DNA from: Onthophagus taurus
Lineage: Eukaryota > Arthropoda > Insecta > Coleoptera > Scarabaeidae
DNA: 64,000 bases
Direction: 5' to 3'
NCBI RefSeq assembly: GCF_036711975.1
Contig: NC_091972.1
Span: 5,089,001 to 5,153,000 of the forward strand
Shown here: positions 24,862 through 37,300 of the stretch, piece by piece
Position numbering within the stretch: position 1 is the stretch's first letter
How the letters are laid out: each line of letters starts with the position of its first letter
Notes under the pieces: generated by a model
The model's input: only the letters and a program-made list of their open reading frames with translations
Databases searched by the model: none
Told to the model about the DNA's origin: nothing
Made by a program: the position numbers and the translations under genes

Positions 24862-26090
24862 ATTGTAATCTAGTCTGAATTCGTGTGTAATTCAAAATGT
24901 TCAGACAGCCAAATATAATGTGCCAGGGTAATTATCCACGTTAAATGCAATTTTAAAAGCAATTTAATATCAACTTAAACGAGTGCGTTCAATACTCAAG
25001 ATTGTATTATTCAAAGTTCCAGTGAAAATAATAAGAAATTAAAAAAAAATTATAATAAAACGTTGATAGTAATTTATTATACTCGTCGTTTAATATTTAA
25101 TCAAACTTCTTGTTTTCCATGAATGTGTAGAAATTCCAATTGTGAACTTAGTAGAAACGTTAGTTGTCGCCTCAATGTAAATAAATCCATCGTATCGACT
25201 CAAATATTCGTAATGTTAAATAATAAATGTATGTTATTATTTTAAAGATTAACTTGATTTAGTTAATAACGCTATAACTTGATGAAATCGCGATAAAGAA
25301 GATTTTTGGGACCAATTACTTTTTTTAATAAGTTATAAATTAAAATATTTTTAATTAATTAATTAATTAAGAAAGTATTTTATAAGAAAATTACTGCCGT
25401 TAATGTTTAATTATAATTGATTTTATTACTATTATCTAGTACAACGTTTGAAATCGGACACGAAAATTAATAATTAATTATTAACATTATAAAAAAATTT
25501 GTTATAAATTTACTAATATATTTTTTTGTAAAGCGTGGGACATATAACTGGTTAATAAATAAGCATGAAATTTTTTGAGTTTTTTAATTTATTACAATTA
25601 CATTTAAAACTAGAAATATTAATGAAGTTGATTTGAAAAAGGAATGGATGATGGGAATGAAAAGCAAAAGATAAGATTATGCAATCTGTGCCTCTAGAGG
25701 TTCTTTAAGTTGCTTCTTGAGCTTTTATGTTTTTCTGACTACTTGTTACTGACGTTTTTGGTACTATGGAGTGGATAATTGAAAAACTACATCACTCAAT
25801 GCCACAAATTACACAGTCTTCTAGTATCATTCTTTTCTTTTAAGTGTCTCAAGTCGAGTCTTCTTCCTGCCTTTTCAGTCTATATTAAAAGTTGTTTTTC
25901 TATTACCAATACTTTTTTTAATATTCCTCTTTTCTGCCTATTAACTTTCCTACATTTGCAGACATTTCCTAGTCTTAATATTAATACTAATAATAATTTA
26001 TTGTTTCCCAGAAGGTTACAATTTAAAACTACAATAACCTATATAATTCCTATTCCTTTCCCCAGCCTCTCCCTGTATCCCTACGTCACT
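24862..26090. other. Intergenic, no gene recognised
   Basis: AT-rich to about 25650, then increasingly pyrimidine-rich toward the LINE relic that starts near 26100. The open frame 25779-26150 is low-complexity pyrimidine sequence without protein character. Confidence 0.5.
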
Positions 26091-26099
26091 CACTGCCAC

Positions 26100-26560
26100 C
26101 AGCTCACTCATTCATCTCCTTCCCTTTACCCTCTCACTACACTCCATTAGCAGATGGTATAAAGACTCACAGCCCTCCCCACATAGTCTACACCCCCTCT
26201 CCTCATCCTCCATTTAAATATCAGTTGGTCCTTTCTTCATTGCTGAATTTATACCAACCTCTTCCCCCCTCACCCTTCGTCATTAGGTACTTTAGTAGCC
26301 TCTCCGCTACAATTTCGCCATATTTTGGGTTGTACCTACTTTCCATTAGTCTCTTGCATTCCCACATCTCTGTGCCTGCTCTCCAGTTGTTTCCACATCT
26401 CAATCTTCTCCTTTTTCTTCCTGTTCACTTCATCCGTTGAATACTCTTCTTTCCTATAGTATTCCCCCCTTTCTCGCTGCCTATAACGATTCTTTCCTGC
26501 AATCTCTTCCAAACATGCCCTCACTCTCATCTTACCTTATCTACCTTCATTTCTGCCCTG
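26100..26560 (-). mobile_element. C-terminal LINE relic, same group as the 54-57 kb element
   Basis: The minus strand gives CRLCGEGCESLYHLL (zinc-knuckle-like ending), SNEERTN, ERLLKYLMTKGEGG and NRYRQRERGEYYRKEEY. These correspond in order to the C-terminal region of the element at 54.4-56 kb (LYREEWETLEHMLNGCSEL, GNEERANKYW, LPRYLLLERDEEGKK, RTQIKEGRYNERY). The purine-rich coding strand and broken frames agree with an old truncated copy. Confidence 0.7.
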
Positions 26561-27770
26561 ATGATTTATTCCGGAGTCTCCTTAGCCAAGGATAGTCTTA
26601 GTATTAATAGTTCCTCTCAGCCTCCCTCATTTCTGCCCGGTCTCCTTCCGGCTTTTTCAGTCCCTGGTAACTCTCCATCTTTTATTTGCAGCTTCCTATT
26701 CTTTGTCTAGCCTCCCTCTTACTTATCCACCTTTTTTTAGTCTCCCTTCTTTTTGCCTAGTCTCCTTCCTGCGTTTCCAATTTTTATTTGGTTGCTTGGT
26801 TCCATTTTCAGTCTTTTCCTACCTTCCCCTTTTCTGCCTAATCACTTTTGCTTTTACAACCACTTTCTCATCTTTTGCAAACAATACCTAGTCTTCTCCA
26901 ACCAGTACCTAGTGTTGTATTAAAAATATCTAGTCTTCTGCATTGAGATGCTACCTGAAATCTTCTGCCAACTGTATATAATGTTCTGTAAATAGCACCC
27001 CATTTTCTATTAACACTACCCAGTCTTCTGCAAATAATATAAAATCTACTAAAAGCAGTAGTTCTAAGTTCTACTGTAAATAACCTTCTACTAACAGCAT
27101 CAAGTCTTCTCCACTAGTTAATATTCTGTAAACGGTACATACGTCTCTATTAATAATAGTTGATCTTCTGCCAGTAGTATCAAATCTTCTGCAAACAGTA
27201 TCTAGTCTTCTATTAACACCATTTAGTCTTCTGCAAGCAGTATTTATTGCACCTGGTCTCTGTGCCTGCTCTCCAGTTGTTTCCACATCTCAATCTTCTC
27301 CTTTTTCTTCCTGTTCACTTCATCCGTTGAATACCCTTCTTTCCTATAGTATTCCCCCCTTTCTCGCTGCCCATAACGACTCTTTCCTGCAATCTCTTCC
27401 AAACATGCCCTCACTCTCATCTTACCTTATCTACCTTCATTTCTGCCCTGATGATATATTCCGGAGTCTCCTTAACCAAGGATAGTCTTAGTATTAATAG
27501 TTCCTCTCAGCCTCCCTCATTTCTGCCCGGTCTCCTTCCGGCTTTTCCAGTCCCTGGTAACTCTCCATCTTTTATTAGCAGCTTCCTATTCTTTGTCTAG
27601 CCTCCCGCTTACTTATCCACCTTTTTTTAGTCTCCCTTCTTTTTGCCTGGTCTCCTTCCTGCGTTTCCAATTTTTATTTAGTTGCTTGGTTCCATTTTCA
27701 GTCTTTTCCTACCTTCCCCTTTTCTGCCTAATCACTTTTGCTTTTACAACCACTTTCTCGTGTCCTTCAT
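26364..27770. repeat. Tandem duplication of about 890 bp around the 21-bp minisatellite
   Basis: The segment 26364-26870 (starting tctctgtgcctgctctccag) recurs almost unchanged at 27254-27765. The minisatellite (26876-27250) lies between the two copies. Few differences separate them (for example tgatgatttattccgg against tgatgatatattccgg), so the duplication is young compared with the LINE relic inside it. Confidence 0.85.
26876..27250 (-). repeat. 21-bp minisatellite, third locus
   Basis: Units such as tctagtcttctgcaaacagta in the same order and with the same irregular members as 23092-23460. Small deletions distinguish the two. It lies between the duplicated pyrimidine-rich blocks. Confidence 0.8.
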
Positions 27771-28310
27771 CTCTACTTTGTTTCGTTCCTTCCAGCCTCT
27801 AATGAGTCCCTATTTTCTATTACCAGTCTCTTTCCAATATTCGTCCTCTCTGTGTAGTATATTTCTTGCTTTTACATTCCCAGTCTCTGTTCAGTTGCAT
27901 TCTTCTATTATTAGTCTTTTTCGAGCATACCACTTCTCCGCTTAGTGTATTTCTTGTCTTAATATTCGCTTTTTAGTCTTTCATCTTTCTGCCCAGTCCA
28001 CTGCATGGCTTTCCAATCTCTCTTCAGTCGTTTTCTGCCATTTTCAGTTTCTTTCTTTTAACTTGCCCATTTTGGTTAGAAGCATTAAAATGTGTGGATT
28101 AAATTAATTGTGCGACTGGAATGAAATGGAATTATTGTATGTGTTTACCACAAAACTTAATTAATATAAGAAAATTGTTTAATTAATAAAAATGTTTATT
28201 TACATTTATCTCCAATCGTTAAAAAAACGCATACAAAAACTTACAAATCAAATGTTATCAAATACAAAGGAAATTATTAATTTAAGTATAGATTGTTTTA
28301 ATTAAAAATT
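27770..28310. other. Degenerate pyrimidine-rich repeats, then the 3' flank of thrombospondin
   Basis: To about 28060 the plus strand is a loose repeat of (c)agtctccttcctgc-like words. From 28080 to 28312 it is AT-rich and should hold the 3' UTR of the thrombospondin gene transcribed leftward. No gene recognised. Confidence 0.5.
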
Positions 28311-28312
28311 TA

Positions 28313-31300
28313 TCATTCCGATTGAACGTGTTTTCTTAAATCGTGAGGTAATTCGTTATAAACGCTGGCTGGAACGTTATCTAAAACAAATGAAGTTTAT
28401 AAAACGATTCTTTTAATTATTTTATGATTATTACTTACCGTTACATTTATACACTAAATCTGACCATATAACCATTTCTTGCGAAAAACACAAAACTCCC
28501 AATCGGCCACCTCTTAAAGTTGAATCAAAAATGTTTCCGGAATCAGAAACCATCCTATCACCTTCGAAAATCCTAAGCCTAATCAACCCAATTCTTGGTC
28601 TATGCATCAAAAACCATCTATAAGATTTTCTAGCACTCCATCCGATATTTTTCGGATCCTTCCAAAGAAGATTAACCTGACCGGTTGTATTTCCAGAGTG
28701 CCACAAAGAATTTCGAAGCATTTCGCCGGGTCCAGTATTCGAATCGATCAATTTAATTTGAATTCCAGGCTCAGCGACCGCCCTAAATGGCGAAGCGTGC
28801 CAATACGTTTGTGAATTCTTTTTCCACATAACCGCGTAAAATCTTTTATAACTTTGATAACTAAAGATGAATCCAACGTAGTCATCATCTATTTCGGTGT
28901 CAACAAAAAAGGTTCCTTCAAAATCAACGGAGCCAATCGAATCGTATCCAACAGCTAATCCTGGATCGCTGTTAATTGTTTGAACAATTTCGGCACCTCG
29001 GTTATAAATGATCCAATTAGGATCTTTTTGAGCTTCACCTTCGGGGTCGAGAACTACGGTTTGATATGTACTGAAATCGGTTCTGTGGATGTGGGTGTTG
29101 TTTGGGCATGTGTCGATTAAATCTGGAACACCATCACCATCGTTGTCTCCGGAGCATGCATCACCTTTTCCGTCATCTAAAAATATATTTTTTTTAAATT
29201 TGTACGTAACGAAATATAATAAATTACTATCGGAATCCTTTTGATCTGGATTATGCATTAAGATACAATTATCTTTGTTGTTTGGTACTCCATCATCATC
29301 GATGTCGTTATCGCAAGCATCTCCTATTCCATCCCCATCAATATCTTGTTGGTCACTATTTGGGATGTGTTTACAATTATCTCTTTGATCGATTATTCCA
29401 TCACTAAAAATTATTGATAATTTTTTTTGTTATGGCTTTATTTTTGAAGTATTTACAAATCGGTGTCTCTTCCAGTATCGCAAGCATCACCAACTAAATT
29501 TCCATCCCTATCAGTTTGATCGGGATTTCGTCTCATTAAACAATTATCGCAAAGATCGCCAACTCCATCATTATCACGATCTCCTTGATCGGGATTGTGC
29601 TTTTTTGGGCAATTATCTCTGTAATTTTCAACACCATCTCCATCCATATCATCGTCACAAGCATCTCCGATGCCGTCGTTATCCATATCTTCTTGGAATG
29701 GATTTGGAACTGTGGGGCAATTATCGCAGGCGTCTCCTTGATTATCACCTCCACCCACATCTGTGTCACTTTGATCTGGATTTGGGACTAAAGGGCAATT
29801 ATCCTAAAAAATGTGATATTATTATTTGATTTATAATATAAAATAAATAAATACAGGGTCATTTATGATGTTATCATTGTCAGCGTCCTCATCACAAACA
29901 TCACCCCATTCGTCACCATCAGCATTTTCTTGCCCTGAATTAGGAGTGTCGGGGCAATTATCTTTTTTGCATCGCTCGTCATTGCATGGAAGTTGGTGAT
30001 CAGGCCATCCGTCTAAATCGGAATCTCTTCCGCAGTATTGCCCATTTCCAGCCCAACCAGTTCTGCATTTACACACGTAGCGGTTGTATCCAACGTAAGA
30101 ACAAACCGCGTTTTCGTTACATTGAGTTCCATCCGCGCAGAAATTATCACCTCTTCCAACGCATTCATAAGATCCCTATAAATATACAGGGTGTATCAGG
30201 TATGAGTAGAAAAAATTTGTCTCTTTCTGAATAAAAAATTCTTATAACTCAATGTCCCATTCTTTGACCTTCTTAAGATGTGATACGATAAAGTTAAGGG
30301 TTTACAAGTTTGAGTACTACTGGTTAATGTATTATACTAAGCAGACTTTAATTTGACACATAAACGTCAACTTGAAAAACTATGCAAGACAGTGCAAGTG
30401 CATAATAATGATTTTTTAATTAACGCAAATATTTACTTCGAGATTTCTACAAACAGCGTTTGGAGGACATCTTCTAGAACCATCAGCACATTCATCTATA
30501 TCGTAACATCTTTGTCTATGTCTTCTAGCATCTTCTGGTCCGGATCCTCTAAATCCTGAACTTCCCGTGTAACCAGGTGGGCAAGGACCGCATTCGTAAC
30601 CGGGACTAAGATTATGACATTCTACCATTTGATCGCAAGGTTCGTAAAGGTCACACTATAGATATAAAAAAAATTTAAACAATTCTAATCATGTAAACAA
30701 ATTGAATATTCATCACGATGATCGATATCGTCCGTTACATATCAACTTACTTCATCAACATCTCTACAATGAGTCGTGTTTCCGATAAATCCTTGAGGAC
30801 ATCCCACACATTTGTAATAAGGAGGTGTCGTTGTCGGTTCACATCTGGTACCTATAAAAGGATATCCCCGCTAGATCTACGTCCATTTTCACATACATTC
30901 GGTAGCAACACCGTCCTAAAATGTCATGCATCTCCATAATTTATTTCCCACTTCAAGTTTTTTTTTATTTTGTTGGGTGGACTCGAAATAAAACAAGGTT
31001 TTCTGTGGCGAAAAGAACTATATTTACATTAATCTAAAATAAGAGCGTACACAGTGTGAAGTTTAAAAAAAGTTTAGTAGCACTATCAAAATGATTAAAA
31101 AAAATTCTCCAAAATGATTTATTTGCATTGCCAATAACATCTTCTATTGGTAACTGTGGAACATAAAACACCATTTACTTTACTCAATGATTCTACACTA
31201 ATAAAATCTATTCCACTAATTTATCTATTTAGCTTTGTACATGGCATTTTAGCACAGACCTGCTACTCGACCCACATTTTGTATTAGTAGGTGCATGTGA

Positions 31301-34300
31301 AAATAGACCAAAAGAATTACACTGTGCAATATGCTGTTATAAATACATTTTTTTTGTTTTGAAGAAAAATGAAGAGTCTTAATTCTAACATATAAAAAAC
31401 GAAACCCAAGTAAACTAAAAGAGACACAAATAAGATTTTCCAAGCAACCTCTTTTGGGTGTAACACAGCAAAAGCTTTTGCGTGTCTTCTATTGACATAT
31501 TAAGCGGCACTTACCCTGTTGACACCTGGCTAGGTCGCAAACCTTTCTACAAGTTTCCCCATTTCCTTCATAACCGGGTGGGCAAGGTCCACATCTAGCT
31601 CCTTGATCGGTGTCGTGGCACCTAACCCCTTCAAAACAGGGCCTATCAGAACATTTCTTTCCAGGTCGACATTGACGACCATCTCCTATATAGCCTCGAG
31701 GACATGGGCCGCATTCAGCTCCAGCACCCGTATCTCGACACTCCACACCTTCAAAACAAGGATTCCAAGCACAACTTCCATCTGGATGACACATGTAACC
31801 ATTTCCAGTGTAACCTCTTGGGCAAGGACCGCATCGAGCACCAGATGGGGTCTCGTGACATTCAACACCGGCATAACAAGGATTTCGATCGCATGCATTT
31901 TCTCTTGAACAATGTATACCGTCTCCGGAATAACCGGAAGGACATGATCCACATCTCGGTCCTGAAGGTGTATCGTAACATTCAACTCCACTAAAACACG
32001 GATTTCTTCTCGAACAAGTATTTTCTTCTTGACAATGGAACCCATCGCCGGTATATCCCGGAGGGCATTGTCCACATCTAGCACCTTCAGCAGTATCATG
32101 ACAACGAACTCCTTCATAACAAGGTCTTTGGGCACATGTATACCCAGGTTTGCAAGTATAACCATCTCCAATCGTTCCATGAGGACATTGCCCACATCTT
32201 GGACCATCATTAGTGTCTACACACTCAACACCATGCGCACATCTAGGCGGGTGAGTTCTACAATTTGGTCTTTCGATATTAGAGGCGCTACAAATATCAC
32301 ATTCCCTAAAGAAATCTTGTAGCTGTTGAATCGTTTTAGTTTGAGTTTCCATGTTATGATTCATTCGATTAACGGAAATAATCAATTCATTTAACGCTTT
32401 TAAAATACTATCTTCGTTATGGACTAGATCGATGTCGCCTCTAAAACTAGTAACGATTGGTTGTTGAGCTTGAACGTTGTGATCGAATTCTAAGTCGTTT
32501 TTGGTGGGTGCCAAATCAAACATTGAGTCGAGATTGCGTTTTGTGTGGGTGTTGATTATGCTGGGTGGGCAGTGGTTTTCAGTGAAAATTTTATGGATGT
32601 TTGTGTGTTTTTCGATTGAGAGGTGATGCTTTTTTTCTCTGAACTATAAATCAAAAAAAAATGAAATTAATGAAAATTTAATTGAAACAACAACTTTGCT
32701 GTAATAATTTATGCATACCGCGTACTTTTTCAATTAGAATAAATATACATAATTTAACGATTAACAACTCAACTAACAGATGTTGACGTACAACTTGCTT
32801 TTGTAATTATTTTCATGGCATTTTATTTTAAACTAATTAAAGTGTAACAAATTTGAAGCGAAACGTCATCATAACTAGGCCACTTTTCACTCGTAGACGA
32901 AAATAAATTTTATTTTAAGATTTTCATCTTCGCGTGTAGATATTTAATTTCAAAACTAAAATCATAAAAGTTTTTTCTTTTTATTTTAGTAAGATTTTAT
33001 ATAATAATCTCGACGTTTTCTAATTCTTCGTCGGTTGGGAGGATTATGTTATCTGGATTAATTAAGTTCGGATCAACGAGGGGTAATTGATTGTCTTCTC
33101 GTCTTTTTAACTCCAAAAATGCTTCTCTATGCGCCCAATCTCTCGTGGGATGCGGAGCAAAGGAGTAAAAGAAAATTCCACCAACGAGACACAAACTAAC
33201 GCCGAAGAAAAATGTCGAATGCATACCTCTTCGATCATCGTGAATGTTTTTTCTATCAAATCCATAAGAAACCCAATTCTTTTCTTGTACTACACACGTC
33301 GAATCTTTTTGAGTACTTTTTTTACCAAATAAAAATCGATTTATTGTAATATTATTTCTAGTTTTATGTGGAAATTTCAGGTTGAGTCTACGAATGACAA
33401 TAGACATTTTAATGATTATTTTGACTTGAAACTGTTTTTTAACTGTTTTAGATTTTATCTGGACAATGTTTTCGATATTATCTCTTTTAGCAAACGATGA
33501 GAGTGAAGCAACGTGACTGCGTTACGGACATTCCCATAAAAGGGATACGACACACATGTAACTGCTTCGAGACTACCGTAATCTCTGTCACTGTCCGAGA
33601 GCCAAGGTAAATACGAAAACGTTTTATATTATTCAAGTAAACATTTCCATATTACTTTTTTTTAAATGGACACAAAAAAATGTTAAAAATCTGGTCCAAT
33701 TTTTTTCATAATCTGGATGGTTAAACATATTTCATTTAAAGTATCATGTTTCACAACTGCGCAGATTTTATGCAATATTATGTCGTAATATTGTGCGTAC
33801 TCGTTTGGATATCGAATAATTGACCTGGAAATGCGTTTTCCTTATAAGAATAGATTGTTTTGATTTATTATGTTCAGAATGATATAAATAAATTTTATTG
33901 AAATAAAATTTAACGCTTTTTCAATTTCTATTATGGTGAAAATAAGGAATAAATGGTGTTCATAACAATTATATTCAATGATTCCAAAACTGAAAGAAAG
34001 TTTTAAACAAACCTGTTAACTGTTCAATTTCTAATCCTTTATGTTGATGAAACAAATAGAAATTTAAATCAATTAATTAGAAAGGACTTTCATAAATAAT
34101 GCTGTTGGAGAATATCTGAAATAATATTGAGAGATATCAGAGATGATGCTTAGAGATATAAAATATGTTGGGGAAGATATAATTCTAGATATAACACTAA
34201 TTTGATGGTATAGGCGATGTGGAGGAAGATCAAGGAAGGTATTCGAGGATAACATCGACGATGTCGAGAGATATCATGGAGGATATTTAGTAATATCAAA

Positions 34301-37300
34301 AATTGCATAGATAGATGTTGAAAAAAATGTTGAGAAAGGGGTAGTATGATATTTCTCAATAATGTTAAAAATTGTATTAAGGACGCCATGATGCAGATGT
34401 AGAGACGATGTTGGTAATGTTAATTGAAGCCTGACTAGTGTTGAAATATGTTGGTCATAATTTTGATACCATAGATAGATATTCGAGGATGTCAATGATA
34501 ATGTTACAGAGTTAATGTTTCAATGATATTGATACATAATATTGTTTTCCTCCAGCAAGATGTTGAAAGAGGTCAGAGTAATATTGCGTGATGTCATGTT
34601 ATGAGATGTCAAAGACTGTATACAAGACGATGTTGAGAAAAACGAGACGATGCTAGATGATAATAGAAACGATATTGAGGTAACAAAAGTTTTCTTCTTC
34701 TTTTTATTTTGCACTTAATATCCATCTCTGGATATATCTCCATCTATCCGTTTCCATACGTGCCAAAAGCTAAGCACGGATTACTGGCGCCAGTTCATTT
34801 GTATCTGGAAATAGCAAAAAACCACTGGCGCCAAAAAATTAGTGCCAGTAATCATAGCGCCAATAAAGTTGACGCTACTTCTACTTTTTGGCGCCAGTAA
34901 CAGTATTTATAAAGAAAACGTGTTCGTCCAACTAAAATGAACAAATCCAGTAATAAACCGTCCAAAAAATAGACATCAGAAGATACAGTACTATTTTTAG
35001 AAACAAATCCTTGTTTGTAGAATCAGAAAATTCCTCAATATAAGGACCAACAAGCACGAAATGAAGCTGTCAGAAGGATAGTTGAAATTATGAAGAAAAC
35101 TGTTCCTAATTTTGACGAAACCTAGCAAAAAATTGTGCTTTTTGGCAAACGATACATATATTGCAAGGATGTAAAAGAATCTCCAGAGGCCAAAAATGTT
35201 AAAGTTGCTTGCAATTTTACGAGAGCTGGAAGGACATCTCTCATATGCGTATGTTGTTTTTGTATTTTAGAGGATATTTGCCACAACAAAAACATGAAAC
35301 TCTCTGCAGTCATTCTTAAATGATTAAAAAATGCTTCCTGATCTTCATGGCATAATTCTTTAATTAAAGTACTAGACGCACCTAAGTTAATTCTACGTGC
35401 AATCCACGATGTAACTCAGCAATTATGCTTCCGCTTTTTTTTGTTAATAACGTGTGCAGTTCCAAGGAGCACATTTGGACTACCACATTGATGCCAACGC
35501 GAAGTACATCACTAGACGCCATTTTTATTATTAAATTAATAAGTTATAACACAATTATAACATTTATGTGGAAACAACTGGCTTCGTACTGGCGCCAGTA
35601 ATCCGTGCATGTGGAAACTTAGCTAAATAGCCAACAAACATCAATTTTTGCTTTGCAGCAAACCTGATTACGTCAGTTACTCTTGTATATCCTCGTATCC
35701 AGGAATTGCGCATTGTGTTACCATTAGGGGTTCATGTCTCTTCTGGGTCATTGACGAAGACAATCACTTCAGTTTAATTGTAGGTAATAAACATGTATTA
35801 AACACTTTGGCAAAGTCTATGTTTAATAATATCAACAATGATGATGATAGGGAAGATGTTGAGGAAGATCAAGATAGTGTTAAGGACTAAAATGAGATTC
35901 AATTATATTTGAAACGTTGTTAAGTGATACAAGAATGGTATTAAGAGATGTTGGAAGTTCTTGAGAAAATCAATGACAACATTGGGAAATATTTGTGACG
36001 ATGTTGATAAATGTCGAAAATAATAATTAAAGACATCAAGGACGATATGGACAGATGCTGAAGAAAATGATGAAGAAGACAAAAATAGTGATAATGAGGG
36101 ATGGCGTAATAGTATATTAAAAAACTTCAAGTTTCCAATTTAATTTTAATGAATGAGTGCTTTACGTTTTATGAAACGTGTTTTTTATGCTATTTTTTGT
36201 AATTCGTGTTTTTATCCTTTTTTTTTAACAAAAATAAAATAAATTTTGACAATGTAGCGAAATAGATATGTAGCAGTTGGTAACACTTGAAACTACAAAT
36301 TTGAATTGACAATTAGAAACTGTCAAAACACAAAATGTATTCATCTGAAAAAAATCTTTCATGTACACCTCCCAAAATAAGAGAAATTGCTCAGAGTTCA
36401 ATGTCCTCATCATTGTAGACCTTGTATTCGATGCTAAGAAGCTGTTTAAACATCCATAGATAAAAATTGTCACATTGACAACTAGAAAAATTAATGACCC
36501 AATGTCAACAACTTGAACTGGTTCCATAAAATGTTACTAAAATCTCATTACAGCATCGGATGCTGTAAGGAGACTCATTACAGCATCCATTTGACTGTTA
36601 TAGCTTTAATTACCGTCGCGAATTATAAAAACAATTTGGAAGACGTGCAGGGACGATATTGTAAGATATTGGGTTGCTAAATAAAAAGAAGAAAATAATG
36701 TTGAGCAATATTATTATGCAGAATTTTTTATCAGTGGTGGTCATATTTATTGAGTTGGGTTGACGACATTGAGAAATGTTACTGTCTATAATTAAAGATA
36801 TCAGGAACTACTTGGCTATTTAATGAGAGATGTTGTAGATTATCCAGAGAAATGTCAGAGACAATATTGATTAGTACCATACATAACAATATTACTTTCA
36901 TACCATTCATATATTGCGAGTTATCTAAAATTCCCGGTATAGTAATTATAAAATTAAAAATATCCTATTTGAATAAGTGTTCCAACTCCTCCCATTTTTG
37001 CTTCCAAAAATTCTTTAATTACAATTAATTATAATTTAAAAGTTACTAATTTAACAGGTGTCTTTTAATGTATGCATTTATACGGTCGAGTAGGAGTGGA
37101 AAATCGAAATTAAAAATTAAAAAATTTCAAGTACGAATCCCACTCAAATTTTTAATCGAGGCAATTGTAATAACTCGCCGGTTATAAGTTGATTAAGACG
37201 ATTTGGTTAATTATCGCGCTTCCGGAATGTCTTCCAAGAATAAACTTACCAGTTGCACGTGGGGATTGTCCATCTTGGTAAACATTTCTCGCATCGTTTT

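Noticed and set aside
25700-28060. Pyrimidine-rich frames as genes
   Set aside because: Composition follows from the antisense of a LINE relic and a degenerate minisatellite.
36225-36527. 100-residue minus-strand frame resembling the end of an odorant receptor
   Set aside because: Hydrophobic pattern is suggestive, but no conserved C-terminal receptor motif, no neighbouring exon and no splice context could be found.
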